A stretch of DNA of 64,000 nt from Spirochaetales bacterium (lineage in GTDB: Bacteria > Spirochaetota > Leptospiria > Leptospirales > Leptonemataceae). Position 1 is the stretch's first letter, and every line of letters starts with the position of its first letter. Shown here in pieces: positions 1 through 12,333 of the stretch. The position numbers and the translations under genes were made by a program. The DNA is taken from contig JABTUL010000001.1 in the NCBI GenBank assembly GCA_015075425.1, forward strand, positions 1,984,001 through 2,048,000, written 5' to 3'. The notes beneath the pieces were generated by a model, which saw nothing but the letters and a program-made list of their open reading frames with translations, was not told where the DNA came from and ran no database searches.

Positions 1-293
1 TGCGCATCATTGCTCGCAATGCAGGCCTTGAGGGAGCTGTGATTGTAGAGCAGGCTCGTGGACAGAAAGAAGGTGTGGGTTTTAACGCTGCAACCATGCA
101 GTGGGAAGACCTGGCCGCTGCCGGTATCCTTGATCCGGCCAAAGTCGTCCGCAGCGCTCTGCAGAACGCCGCGTCGATTGGCAGCATGGTTCTCACTACA
201 GAAGTGGCCATCACCGACCTGCCGGAAAAAGATAAACCCGCCATGCCCGGTGGCATGGGTGGAATGGGTGGCATGGGCGGAATGGATATGTAA
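1..293 (+). CDS. groL: Chaperonin GroEL, C-terminal fragment
   Basis: The reading frame is open from the left edge of the window (first complete codon at base 3) and ends at TAA 291-293, so only the last 97 or so residues are visible. They match the GroEL equatorial-domain C terminus: an [11 protein letters not shown] stretch, then [19 protein letters not shown], then a Gly-Gly-Met tail ending MGGMDM. GroEL forms the ATP-driven tetradecameric folding chamber in the cytoplasm, and the GGM tail projects into the cavity. A strong intrinsic terminator follows 26 nt after the stop, so groEL is the last gene of its transcript. The upstream part, including any groES, lies outside the window. Confidence 0.97.
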   Translation, partial: RIIARNAGLEGAVIVEQARGQKEGVGFNAATMQWEDLAAAGILDPAKVVRSALQNAASIGSMVLTTEVAITDLPEKDKPAMPGGMGGMGGMGGMDM

Positions 294-318
294 ATCCGTT
301 AGCGTTAGCCCTCAGGCC

Positions 319-348
319 AAAAAGCAGCCCGCAAGGGCTGCTTTTTTA
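319..348 (+). terminator. Intrinsic terminator after groEL
   Basis: An inverted repeat with arms AGCAGCCC (323-330) and GGGCTGCT (335-342) around a GCAA loop is followed directly by a run of T residues. It closes the groEL transcript and separates it from the downstream fusion gene. Confidence 0.9.
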
Positions 349-383
349 TTGTCTCGCCATCCAGACCGAATTTTTTCTCTTTC

Positions 384-2681
384 GTGCTAATCCCCGACTC
401 CGTACTCATCACCCAGTGTTTGCAAAATGACTTTGTGAAACGCCTGGATCGTTACGAACCGCTGCCCAATCAGCTGCATGTAGGTTACAGTGAGGCTCTA
501 CGTCTTCTCGGTGAAATCCCGGAGGAGGGCCCCGTCCACAGACTCATCGAGTGGGCTTACGATCAGCCAGCGGAGAAACTGGAAATTCTGCACATTCGCG
601 ACTATCACGATCCGCAGTCAGCATCGCAAAAAGCGCATCTGGAGCAGTTTGGATACCATTGTTTGCAAGGTACAGAAGGAGCCGATTTTGTCTTCCGCTC
701 GCGCATCCAGGATGAGTCGCGGCACACGATCTTTGATGCGACTGGCCTCAATGATTTTGCTGAAACCGCGCTCGCGCATGCATTTACAGGACGTGAAGAT
801 AAACCTTTGCGCATAGGCATCATGGGTGTGTGGACGGAAGCCAAGATTACCTTTCTGTGCTATGATCTAAAAACTCGTTTCAGCGGCTTTCGCATTGGCG
901 TGTGCAGCGCCCTGTGCGCTTCAAGTTCCAGAAGCATGCACTTTATTGCATTGGATCAATTGCAAAGTATTCTGGGCATTGAAGTATTTGCTTCTACCGG
1001 AGCGTTTGCTGAATTCCTGACAGGTGATATGCCTGTGGTCCGGCCCACCCCCCACCTGCGCGGGGGCAACCTTCGCATCCACAGTGAGCTGGAAGTCGGT
1101 TCCACCGACCGGGCATTACTGTCCTATTTGTTCCGTGATTGCCGCAGCGTCGAACTGAAGAGTCTGGACGGAGGCTTCTCCGGCAATCTGGTACTCAAAG
1201 CCGCCGGTCAGGATCAACTCGGACACCGGCAGGTACCGGTCGTGGTAAAAATCGGACCGCGCGACGCGATTGCCAGCGAAAGGCAGGCCTTTGAACGTAT
1301 CCAGGAGGTGCTGGGCAACGCAGCACCGGGAATTGTGGATGCCGCCGAAATCGATGAACGGGGAGCCATTAAATATCGCTACGCATCCATGCTCGATAGT
1401 TCCGTGGAAACCTTTCAAGATTTCTACCAGCGAGCGAGCATAGAAGAACTTCTGCCCGTACTCGATCGAGTGTTTCGCAACCAGCTCGGGCGGCTGTACG
1501 AAGCGGCAAGTCTGGAAAAACTGAATCTCCTTGAATATTACGATTTCCGCCCCGCTTATGCTGAGGGGGTGCGCCTCAGAGTAGAACAACTACTGGGAAG
1601 GATAAGCGGAAAGGAAGAAATTTTGCCCGGATTATCCGCAGCGAGCGTGGTTCCCTTTTATCAAAGCGAACTACCGACCCTCCAGGAATATGTACCCGGA
1701 CAGCATTATGTTAGCTACGTGCATGGCGATCTAAACGGAAAGAATATTCTTCTGGATGCGGCGCACAATGTATGGTTGATCGATTTTTTTCATACGCATC
1801 GCGGGCATGTTTTGAAAGACCTTATAAAACTGGAAAATGACATTCTTTATATTTTCTGTGAAATCAACAGCGATCAAGAACTTGCTCTGGCCTGTGAACT
1901 ATCCCGCCGGCTCTATGATGTTGTGGATCTGGCTGTCTTACCGGACCTGACGGATCTTAGAATGCCACCGGCCATAGAGAAAGCGGCAAAAATCGTCCTC
2001 CACTTGCGCTCCTATTACCCTGACTTGATTTTCAGTGATCGTGCACCCTACCAGCTTCATACCGGGGCTTTGCGTTATGCCATGCACACCCTGGGCTTTG
2101 ATGAGTCTTCCCCACGCCAGAAAAAATGGGCTCTCTTCAGCGGGTCCCTGTTTGTCGATAAAATCCTGGCTGCCCTCAAAGCATCGCGTGATCTGCGCAT
2201 TGATTTTCTGGCCGATCCACCGGTGAACCATGTGGGCATCACTCTTCTGCCGGGACGCAAGGATCAAAAGCGCGATCTTTCCGCCGATCTGGCCTGCCTG
2301 AAAGACGCAGGCATCACCCACGTGATCAACCTGGTCATGCCGGCAGAACTTGAGCGCTACGGCGTGCCCCATCTTAACGATGCCTACAGCAATGCCGGCC
2401 TGAAGGTCTTCGCCTATCCCGTTGCCGACCAGCATGCTCCGGGCCCTGGTCGTCTTAGAGAGCTCTACAGGTGGATCGATGAGGCAGGTCCGGACTCTCG
2501 TGTCCTTGTTCATTGCGTTGGCGGCCTGGGTCGCTCTGGAACCGTCGTCGCCGGATGGCTCATCCATCGCGGATATGCGCCCGATCAGGCCATCGCACTG
2601 GTACGGGAAGCCCGAACAGCCCGGGCCATTGAGACAGAAGAACAGCTGGCTTTTTTGCAAAAGGAGTCAAGTGCACCCTGA
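384..2681 (+). CDS. Three-domain fusion: isochorismatase-like / APH-like phosphotransferase / dual-specificity phosphatase
   Basis: A 765-residue protein starting at GTG 384, with no clear ribosome binding site. Residues about 5-215 look like a cysteine-hydrolase (isochorismatase) fold: LQNDFV at 13-18 matches the family's first strand, but the usual catalytic Asp position holds Cys and the usual nucleophile Cys position (TEAKIT, 151-156) holds Lys, so this domain is probably not a hydrolase. Residues about 255-600 resemble aminoglycoside/choline-kinase phosphotransferases: Lys in VVVKIG (286-291), catalytic HGDLNGKN (447-454), metal-binding Asp in LIDFF (465-469). Residues about 615-760 are a dual-specificity phosphatase: HCVGGLGRSG (710-719) is the HCx5R signature, with a likely general acid at D682. 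Kinase and phosphatase in one chain suggest reversible phosphorylation of a shared target or small molecule. The substrate is unknown. No signal peptide, so cytoplasmic. Confidence 0.8.
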   Translation: MLIPDSVLITQCLQNDFVKRLDRYEPLPNQLHVGYSEALRLLGEIPEEGPVHRLIEWAYDQPAEKLEILHIRDYHDPQSASQKAHLEQFGYHCLQGTEGADFVFRSRIQDESRHTIFDATGLNDFAETALAHAFTGREDKPLRIGIMGVWTEAKITFLCYDLKTRFSGFRIGVCSALCASSSRSMHFIALDQLQSILGIEVFASTGAFAEFLTGDMPVVRPTPHLRGGNLRIHSELEVGSTDRALLSYLFRDCRSVELKSLDGGFSGNLVLKAAGQDQLGHRQVPVVVKIGPRDAIASERQAFERIQEVLGNAAPGIVDAAEIDERGAIKYRYASMLDSSVETFQDFYQRASIEELLPVLDRVFRNQLGRLYEAASLEKLNLLEYYDFRPAYAEGVRLRVEQLLGRISGKEEILPGLSAASVVPFYQSELPTLQEYVPGQHYVSYVHGDLNGKNILLDAAHNVWLIDFFHTHRGHVLKDLIKLENDILYIFCEINSDQELALACELSRRLYDVVDLAVLPDLTDLRMPPAIEKAAKIVLHLRSYYPDLIFSDRAPYQLHTGALRYAMHTLGFDESSPRQKKWALFSGSLFVDKILAALKASRDLRIDFLADPPVNHVGITLLPGRKDQKRDLSADLACLKDAGITHVINLVMPAELERYGVPHLNDAYSNAGLKVFAYPVADQHAPGPGRLRELYRWIDEAGPDSRVLVHCVGGLGRSGTVVAGWLIHRGYAPDQAIALVREARTARAIETEEQLAFLQKESSAP

Positions 2682-2744
2682 ATTCTTCTTGGCCCGGGAA
2701 GTGGGGACAATTCCTTTCCCTCTATCAACCTGTCAGGAGAAAAT

Positions 2745-3089
2745 ATGGCTGGAGAAGCTCGAAGCCCCCTAACTGTAGTGCTGCTTTCACTGGTTACGTG
2801 TGGCATTTACTCTATTATCTGGACCTATCGCATCACGGAAGAAATGAAGGCAAACCTGAACGATGAATCGATCGAACCAACAAGAGAGCTTGTGCTTTCA
2901 CTGGTTACATGTGGCATTTACTGGATCTACTGGATGTACATCATGGGAGAGCGCATCCAGAGGCTCCATCAGAAAAAAGGCCTGACCACAGAAAACGAAG
3001 GAATGCTCTTTTTGATCCTTTCCCTGTTTGGACTTTCCTTCGTTTCCGTTTACCTGATGCAGGACCGTATCAACAAAGTTTACGCCTGA
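2745..3089 (+). CDS. DUF4234 family small membrane protein
   Basis: A 114-residue protein with a good ribosome binding site (AGGAG about 8 nt before the ATG). It has three hydrophobic segments. The first two are near duplicates built around LSLVTCGIY followed by aromatic residues, the signature of DUF4234 proteins, and the third is near residues 85-105. The family is found in many bacteria, usually as a small multipass membrane protein, and has no established biochemical role. The two halves are also nearly identical in DNA (see the repeat entry). It stands alone between the fusion gene and the TPP riboswitch. Confidence 0.8.
   Translation: MAGEARSPLTVVLLSLVTCGIYSIIWTYRITEEMKANLNDESIEPTRELVLSLVTCGIYWIYWMYIMGERIQRLHQKKGLTTENEGMLFLILSLFGLSFVSVYLMQDRINKVYA
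2784..2922 (+). repeat. Internal direct repeat in the DUF4234 gene
   Basis: Bases 2784-2811 and 2895-2922 are 28-nt copies differing at one position, offset by 111 nt (37 codons, in frame). Both encode LSLVTCGIY. The flanking sequence diverges quickly, so this is either an old duplication with a conserved core or a recent local conversion. Confidence 0.85.
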
Positions 3090-3141
3090 TTTTTCAAATT
3101 CGGGCTTGACCGGCAGACCACAGCCATTACCTTTCCTTGAA

Positions 3142-6278
<3,137 letters not shown>

Positions 6279-6282
<4 letters not shown>

Positions 6283-7421
6283 GCGGTAGCCTCAAGTTCC
6301 AGAGCAGAGAATATCTGATCAATCACCCGGGAAATTTCGAATCGCTCCCGGACTATGGCAAGGCTCCGCTCTCCCATCTTTCTGCGAAGATTTGCATTGC
6401 CGGCCAGCATTCGCATGGCCTGAACCAGAGAATCAACGTCCCGCACCGTAACAAGAATTCCGTTTTCACCAGGAATCACCGTTTCCCGGCAGCCCGGAAC
6501 GTCTGTTGTGATGACAGGCAGTCCCGTGGCCATGGCTTCCAGAGTGGAGATGGGCAGGCCTTCGCGGTAGGAGGGCAGGACAAAAACGTCGGCGCGCGCC
6601 AGTTCCGGACGAACATCAGCCATATGTCCCACGTACTCCACAACCTGCTCCCTGACCAGGCGATCCAGCTCGTTTTTCTTCAAAGAACGCGGATTCTCAT
6701 GCAACCCGCCCACGATGCGAAACACTACATCGTCTTTGAATTGGCTTTTTACCACACGGGCAGCAGCCACATACTCATGGATTCCTTTGTCTTTTAACAA
6801 GCGGCCCACAAACAAAAAGGCTACCGGACCTGGCTCCTTGCGGGGCCCCGGGGAAAACTTTTGTAGATTAACACCTTCACCATTCAGTATCGCCGCCTGA
6901 TAGGGACGCACAAGCTTATAATCGGTAAAAACCTTGAGGTCATCTGCATTTAGAAAGAATACCTTCCGATTCAAGGGAAGGACAAGTCGGTACATGATAA
7001 TTGCATAAAACCGAATCAGTAAATTCAATATATCTTTACCTATAAAAGCATAGCCGAGCCCTGTGATCATTGAGTAGATCCGCTTCACTCCAGCGCGATG
7101 AGCCGCAAGAGAGCCGTACAGGACGCATTTGACAGAATAGTTGATCTGCAAAGCCGGGCCGATTCTTTCCAGGAGACGCCTGACCTGCTTATAGAAACGA
7201 AGATCATTTAAGATGTTCAAACTGCCACGCTTCAAATCCACAGCTTCATATTCCACGCCCAGATCACGGATCTCACTCTCTTCCGCAAAGCGAGGACAGA
7301 GCAAAGTCACCCGGTAACCCCGCTCAATCATAGACATCATAAGCTCACGCCGGAAAAGTAGCATGTAGCGACCGTCGTTGCTGAGTAAAGTTACCGCAGG
7401 CTGTTTTTTTTTCATTTCCAT
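6279..7421 (-). CDS. Family 4 glycosyltransferase
   Basis: A GT-B fold retaining glycosyltransferase of about 380 residues. The N-terminal half carries the acceptor domain and the C-terminal half the donor-binding domain: FLFVGRLLKDKGIHEYVAA, then DVFVLPSYREGLPISTLEAMATGLPVI with the family's conserved EGLP..LEAMA-type glutamates, then GENGILV. It is coupled to the downstream sugar transferase by a 4-nt overlap, so it probably adds the next sugar to the lipid-linked unit. I chose ATG 7421. The frame also allows TTG at 7442 and ATG at 7415, and none of these has a clear ribosome binding site. It diverges from msrA, leaving about 40 nt for both promoters. Confidence 0.93.
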
Positions 7422-7461
7422 ACGGGATTGCCCGGGAGCCAATGCAGCAGGGAGAGATGAA

Positions 7462-7986
7462 ATGCCAAATCAAGCAACTTTTGGCGGTGGATGTTTCTGG
7501 TGCACCGAGGCCATTTTCAACCGTGTAGCTGGAGTGAAAAAAGTGATCTCCGGCTATGCCGGCGGACAGACCCAAAACCCCGATTACCGCAGTGTCTGCA
7601 GTGGAACAACCGGCCACGCTGAGTGCTGTCAGATCGATTTTGATCCGGCAGTCACTTCTTACGATGCCTTACTGACCATCTTCCTGGATACGCATGACCC
7701 GACGGCGCTCAATCGACAGGGAAACGATGTGGGGACGCAATATCGTTCCGTCATTTTTACACATGATGGCGAACAGGAGTCTTTAGCCAGACAGAAGATT
7801 CAGGAATGGCAGAAGAGATATACAAAGCCCATTGTGACGGAAGTGCAACCCCTGACAGTTTTTTACCCGGCAGAAGCTTATCATCAGAATTATTATGCTC
7901 TGCATCCGGATGAGGGCTACTGCCGATACGTGATCGCACCTAAAATCGAAAAACTGGAAAAGGTTCTCACTGAACGTTCAGGGTAA
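7462..7986 (+). CDS. msrA: Peptide methionine sulfoxide reductase MsrA
   Basis: A 174-residue MsrA that reduces methionine-S-sulfoxide in oxidised proteins. The catalytic motif GGGCFWCTEAIF lies at residues 7-18, followed by VISGYAGG, HAE and the DPTALNRQGNDVGTQYRS block. I chose ATG 7462 because GGAGAG sits about 6 nt upstream and because the active site then lies close to the N terminus, as in cytoplasmic MsrA. An in-frame upstream start at 7378 would run antisense through the divergent glycosyltransferase gene. The last 20 nt overlap the convergent lipoprotein gene. Confidence 0.96.
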   Translation: MPNQATFGGGCFWCTEAIFNRVAGVKKVISGYAGGQTQNPDYRSVCSGTTGHAECCQIDFDPAVTSYDALLTIFLDTHDPTALNRQGNDVGTQYRSVIFTHDGEQESLARQKIQEWQKRYTKPIVTEVQPLTVFYPAEAYHQNYYALHPDEGYCRYVIAPKIEKLEKVLTERSG

Positions 7987-8548
7987 TGGCTGCCGGCCAG
8001 CGCCGGCCGGCAGAATCCTGCAGCTCAAGCGGAATAACTCTGGTTCCGGAAGCGCTCAGAACAAAACGAAGTACTTCTTTATGATAGTCCGCTGTATTGT
8101 TCGTGGTCACACAGCTACCCAGGCTCCCCTCAAAGGGGAGCCCCGCACGCATGCACAGGGAATTGCCGGAACTCACGTCAGAGAGTGCGATCTCGGTCGC
8201 CGTCGCCTCAACACCGGATACACTGGTTGCCCGAATCCTGACGCCCTGGACAGTCCTTTGGCCACTATTGCGCAGCACCGGTGCCAGACGAATCGTTTCG
8301 CCACTGGCCGGCAGGCCATCGCCATTGCCCACGGTCTGGTAGCCAGACGCAGCATTGGTCTGATCGTAGATTGTGCTGGAGTGTAAAGTAAGCTCGATGA
8401 GTTCACCAAACAGTGCGTTGCGAACCAGGTAGTAAAATATCCCCTGGCCTTCTTTTGACTCAGGATCCAGGGGGCTGTGTAACGAGGACCTGGCATCCAT
8501 GCAAGAGAAAAACAGAATCAATAGCACAGGAGTAACTCTAAAATGCAT
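7967..8548 (-). CDS. Predicted lipoprotein of unknown function
   Basis: A 193-residue protein. From ATG 8548 it begins with a short signal peptide, MHFRVTPVLLILFFSC, whose Cys fits a relaxed spirochaete lipobox, so it is probably exported and lipidated. The rest is beta-rich with a repetitive, immunoglobulin-like feel (IRLAPVLRNSGQRTVQGVRIRA), and I recognise no family. The start overlaps the end of the CsgG-like lipoprotein gene by 11 nt, which implies coupled translation and a shared envelope role. A longer frame reaching 8878 would lie inside the upstream gene and is not credible. Its 3' end overlaps msrA by 20 nt. Confidence 0.7.
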   Translation of the reverse strand: MHFRVTPVLLILFFSCMDARSSLHSPLDPESKEGQGIFYYLVRNALFGELIELTLHSSTIYDQTNAASGYQTVGNGDGLPASGETIRLAPVLRNSGQRTVQGVRIRATSVSGVEATATEIALSDVSSGNSLCMRAGLPFEGSLGSCVTTNNTADYHKEVLRFVLSASGTRVIPLELQDSAGRRWPAAITLNVQ

Positions 8549-9656
8549 ACAAAACCCCTGCACGCAGAAAAGCCCGGCCATTGGTTTCATAATCGGGCAG
8601 GACAAACCACATCGCATTGCCCAGAGCCAGATCTGCACCACTGGATCTGTGGGCAAAAAAAGGAAGATCGGCACTGCGCTTTTGCGCCCATAGGTAAACA
8701 AAAGCGGCAGCCCAGACGGATTGATTGTAAGCTCGCGCCTGGCGGATCGCCTCACCTCGCCGACTTTCCACGAGAGAAGAAAAGTACAGGTAGTGTGCGA
8801 GAAAATCCGGAGAGATCCGGCCGGAAGGCAGGAGGCCTGAATAGTCCCCGCTCTGTCCTTCAAACATGGGCCGGTCACTCAAATAGAGGATCCCGGCCAT
8901 CGTCGCCAGATTGTAATTGTGCCTGGCCTGATCGTAGCGCATTCGCGCGGTGTACGCCGTATTGGCCGCCGCAGAAAAGGATCCCAGAAAAAAAAGGCCG
9001 GTAAGCAGGTGCCCGCTTTTAGCATGCTTGAACCCCGGTAGAACGTAGTTGATACGCGTTTTATGTTCTTCCAGAAAAGCACCTGGAACGGCGAGGACTT
9101 CGCGGGCACCTTCAGGAAGCCTGCCGGATAGTTCTGCATCCCGCACCTTCGCGTAGTTTTCGGAGATGACGACATCCGATTCTGACTTACCTTTGATACG
9201 GGCGATGAGTCGGCGTGTCATACGAAATATTTCCGCTTCCAGGGCCCCTTCATTGGGAGCCCGGGCCACACCACTGGTCACCACTTCCAGAGTCTCAATG
9301 TCGATCGCATTCAGAACAATAAAATAGGTATTGGTTTTTCGCAGCGTTCCGGTAAACATGAGTCGCGCATTCAAATTGCGCCCGACTTCGCCGAGCTCTT
9401 CACTCATCCCGGATTGCTGCAGTGTCAGTTCGCGCAGCGCAAGCTTGCGCCGCACCGTATCTCTTTCTATGACCCGGAACTCCTCCGTGCTGATCATACT
9501 GGCCCGGATCAAATCGGAATAGTGCTCCGCCTGAGCAGCGGTCGCCCCTGAGGGAACCAGGTCCAGAATGACGACTGGCGGCCGCTCCTTCAAGGCCCGG
9601 TTACGCAGCTGGCACTGACAGAACAGGACCAGCAGGCCTAAGGCAAAGAGCCGCAA
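8538..9656 (-). CDS. CsgG-like lipoprotein
   Basis: A 372-residue protein starting at TTG 9656 with a signal sequence ending LLVLFCQC, a plausible lipobox. Residues about 25-150 resemble the CsgG/curli-assembly and TolB-N-like fold: VVILDLVPSG, then an EEFRVIERDTVRRKL segment, then a LNARLMFTGTLRK strand. Such domains are common in spirochaete envelope lipoproteins. The C-terminal half (about 190-370) looks like a membrane-proximal repeat region with LLTGLFFLGSFSAAAN and contains no motif I can name. It follows the PPDK-like gene by 6 nt and overlaps the next lipoprotein, so all three are probably co-transcribed. Confidence 0.65.
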   Translation of the reverse strand: MRLFALGLLVLFCQCQLRNRALKERPPVVILDLVPSGATAAQAEHYSDLIRASMISTEEFRVIERDTVRRKLALRELTLQQSGMSEELGEVGRNLNARLMFTGTLRKTNTYFIVLNAIDIETLEVVTSGVARAPNEGALEAEIFRMTRRLIARIKGKSESDVVISENYAKVRDAELSGRLPEGAREVLAVPGAFLEEHKTRINYVLPGFKHAKSGHLLTGLFFLGSFSAAANTAYTARMRYDQARHNYNLATMAGILYLSDRPMFEGQSGDYSGLLPSGRISPDFLAHYLYFSSLVESRRGEAIRQARAYNQSVWAAAFVYLWAQKRSADLPFFAHRSSGADLALGNAMWFVLPDYETNGRAFLRAGVLYAF

Positions 9657-9662
9657 GCTCTT

Positions 9663-12260
9663 TTAACGGGCCCCGGAGGACCGATTCATGGTGAGCTGAG
9701 CCACAGCGAGAAGAGCGATGGGCACGCTGTAGGGTGAGCAGGATACGTAATTGAGCCCGGAGTCCATACAGAACTCAATGTTGGCCGGATCCGCGCCATG
9801 CTCGCCACAAAGGCCAAGTTTTAAGTCCGGGCGAGAAAGCTTGCCCCGTTGAGAAGAGAGCCGCACCAGTTCCTTCACCGGATCGCCCAGAACCTGAAAG
9901 GGGTTGGAAGCCAGTAAATCAAATTCCGTATACACCGGGAAGAAGGAATTCACGTCATCGCGGGACAGGCCATTGGTCGTTTGCGTCAGGTCATTGGTAC
10001 CGAAACTGAAGAACTCGGCGTAGCGGGCAATCTCCGTGGAAAGTAGCGCCGCAGCCGGAAGTTCAATCATGGTGCCGACTTTGTAGTCTACCGGTTGTCC
10101 GTTTCCTCTCTTGTAATCCCGGCCTATATCGGAGATTCCGATGATATGCTTGCCTTCAATCTTCTTACCATTGCGGATGAAACGCAGTTCATTGGGATTC
10201 ATAATCAAAGGAATCATAATTTCCGGAACCACATCAATGCCCTCAGCACTCAGTCGCACCGCTGCCTCGAAGATGGCCCGCACCTGCATCTCATAGATTT
10301 CCGGGTAAGAAACGGCAACGCGGCAGCCGCGATGTCCCAGCATCGGGTTGAACTCATGGAGTCTGTCGATCTGAGCCTGAATGGCCGCACGATCCCCGCC
10401 CGATCCTTTCTTTTTTAAGTATTCCATATAAGCATCAAGCATTTCCGGAGTGCGCGGCAGGAACTCGTGGAGAGGGGCATCCAGAAGCCGGATGGTCACT
10501 GGATAGGGTGACATGGTCTTAAACAAATCGTAGAAGTCACCGGCCTGCAGCGGGCGCAAATCATCCAGCGCCTTTTTCCTGTCTGCTGCGTCCCGGGCCA
10601 GAATCATTTCGCGGAAACGATTGATCCGATCCTCGGCAAAGAACATATGTTCTGTACGGCAAAGACCAATGCCATAGGCCCCCATCATTTTAGCCACCCG
10701 TGCATCCCGTCCAAGGTCGGCATTGGCGCGGACAACAAATGAGGGCTGGATGAACTTCCTGATGATCTCAATAAATTCAACAAGACCATTGGTCTGGATA
10801 TCCGGATTGATCAGCGAAGCCTTCCCCAGGGCGATCATGGGCGGCCGGTACACGGGCACATCCATCGTTACATAGTCCCCTTCTTTGATCACCGTTCCGG
10901 AAAGCTCAAATTGTCTGTCACCCATCTTGATCTCAGGATTCACAATACTTACTTTTCCTAAAGATCGCGCCACTACCGGCGCATGCGATGAATAACCACC
11001 TTCCACAGAGATCACACCCTGCCCGACTTCAATGGCTTTCACGTCTTCCGCAAAAGAGGCTTCAACCATAAGGATGAGTCGGGTATCTTCACCCTTCTGC
11101 AAGGCATCACGATGCGCTTCCATCAAGGCATCGGCGGAGAAGAATACACGGCCAACAGCTGCGCCGGGTGAACCACCCAGTCCTCCGGTGATGGCCTTGA
11201 TTCCATCCAGCGACTTGGGATCGACTACCGGATGCAGAAGGCTGGCCAGCTGACCGGGCGGTATCTGCTCCACGACCCACTTTTCCTCGACAGCACCGGA
11301 TTTCATAAGATCCAGAAGAGTGCGTAAATGAGCCTGGGTGGATTTTTTATCTACGGAAGTCTGATTGATCAGCCAGAGCTTCTTATTTTCAACAATGAAT
11401 TTTACCTCACGCAGCTCGCGGAACTTGCGCTCAAGAGCAGATCCAATCTCTTTGAGCTGGTTCAAATAGCCCTCTGAGAGCGAATGAATATCCTGGCCAT
11501 CACGATCCAGCGTATAACTCTTATAAAGAAAGCTACCGGACAACCGATTCTCGCCACTGATAATGTCCCGCGTAAAGTACATACCCACACTGCTTTCTTC
11601 GCCAATATTTCCAAAAACCATCCCCTGTACAATAATGGCCGGGTTATCATCCTCTTCCAGGTCCGGATCAAAGTAGCTGCGCGCGGTTTGCTTGATCACA
11701 GCCTCGAGCTGGGCAAAAGGCTCATCGGGAATTTTATCCGCCCCGATCAGGGCTTTCATTTCCCGCGCGCAGGACATGGTCCCCTCTGTTGTTTTTTCGA
11801 ATTTAGCTTCTATAGCATCAAACTGAGCCGGAGCCAGACCAAAGAGCTTGGTGCCGGCCGTACGTAACAAATAGCAATATTCAAACCACGCCTGTTGCTC
11901 ACCAATCATGGCAGCAAACCCGGCAATATTGGCTTCCGACAAACCGACATTGAAAACGGTTGGATAAATCGGCAAACTCAGGTTGGAACTTACAACGACT
12001 TTCAGGAGCAGCGGATTTGTCTGATCTCCATACTTACGGCCGACTCCGGCCTCAATCTGAGGCAGGGCCTGGCGTATCATGCCCATGACATCGGCTGCAT
12101 CCATCTTTCCTGTAAGGCGCGAATCCAGTATAAACCCGGGAACGATGGGCAACCGCATTTCTGCAAGTTCGAAGGCACGCTGTCCTCTTTTACCGCTGCG
12201 AGCCCAGACTTCTGCGTCTGTAGTGCAACCTTCCTGACTGAATGGATAGAATCCCGACAT
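9663..12260 (-). CDS. Pyruvate phosphate dikinase-like protein with degenerate ATP-grasp domain
   Basis: An 865-residue protein with the full PPDK layout. The central phosphohistidine domain keeps its His (GGYSSHAPVVARSLG). The C-terminal PEP/pyruvate barrel is intact: GIGLCRTEHMFF, TIRLLDAPLHEFLP, GTMIELPAA, FGTNDLTQ and the catalytic CGEHG. The N-terminal ATP-grasp half is not: the VRSGA loop reads VVVSSN (Arg lost), and the DxEF...LQTR region with the metal-binding Glu and Gln reads VKFIVEN...LINQTS. This protein should therefore handle phosphoenolpyruvate and a phosphohistidine but may not use ATP/phosphate as PPDK does. A strong GGGAGGAAG ribosome binding site precedes the ATG. Downstream lipoprotein genes follow closely. 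Confidence 0.88.
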   Translation of the reverse strand: MSGFYPFSQEGCTTDAEVWARSGKRGQRAFELAEMRLPIVPGFILDSRLTGKMDAADVMGMIRQALPQIEAGVGRKYGDQTNPLLLKVVVSSNLSLPIYPTVFNVGLSEANIAGFAAMIGEQQAWFEYCYLLRTAGTKLFGLAPAQFDAIEAKFEKTTEGTMSCAREMKALIGADKIPDEPFAQLEAVIKQTARSYFDPDLEEDDNPAIIVQGMVFGNIGEESSVGMYFTRDIISGENRLSGSFLYKSYTLDRDGQDIHSLSEGYLNQLKEIGSALERKFRELREVKFIVENKKLWLINQTSVDKKSTQAHLRTLLDLMKSGAVEEKWVVEQIPPGQLASLLHPVVDPKSLDGIKAITGGLGGSPGAAVGRVFFSADALMEAHRDALQKGEDTRLILMVEASFAEDVKAIEVGQGVISVEGGYSSHAPVVARSLGKVSIVNPEIKMGDRQFELSGTVIKEGDYVTMDVPVYRPPMIALGKASLINPDIQTNGLVEFIEIIRKFIQPSFVVRANADLGRDARVAKMMGAYGIGLCRTEHMFFAEDRINRFREMILARDAADRKKALDDLRPLQAGDFYDLFKTMSPYPVTIRLLDAPLHEFLPRTPEMLDAYMEYLKKKGSGGDRAAIQAQIDRLHEFNPMLGHRGCRVAVSYPEIYEMQVRAIFEAAVRLSAEGIDVVPEIMIPLIMNPNELRFIRNGKKIEGKHIIGISDIGRDYKRGNGQPVDYKVGTMIELPAAALLSTEIARYAEFFSFGTNDLTQTTNGLSRDDVNSFFPVYTEFDLLASNPFQVLGDPVKELVRLSSQRGKLSRPDLKLGLCGEHGADPANIEFCMDSGLNYVSCSPYSVPIALLAVAQLTMNRSSGAR

Positions 12261-12333
12261 ATCTTCCTCCCCGGAACTGGGTTTGGGTTTATCGGGTTAT
12301 TGTCTGGGAGTGCGCGGATTCCGGCAAGCCATT

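Noticed and set aside
1938-2660. 240-codon minus-strand frame opposite the three-domain fusion
   Set aside because: Covers the kinase and phosphatase motifs of the true gene in antisense.
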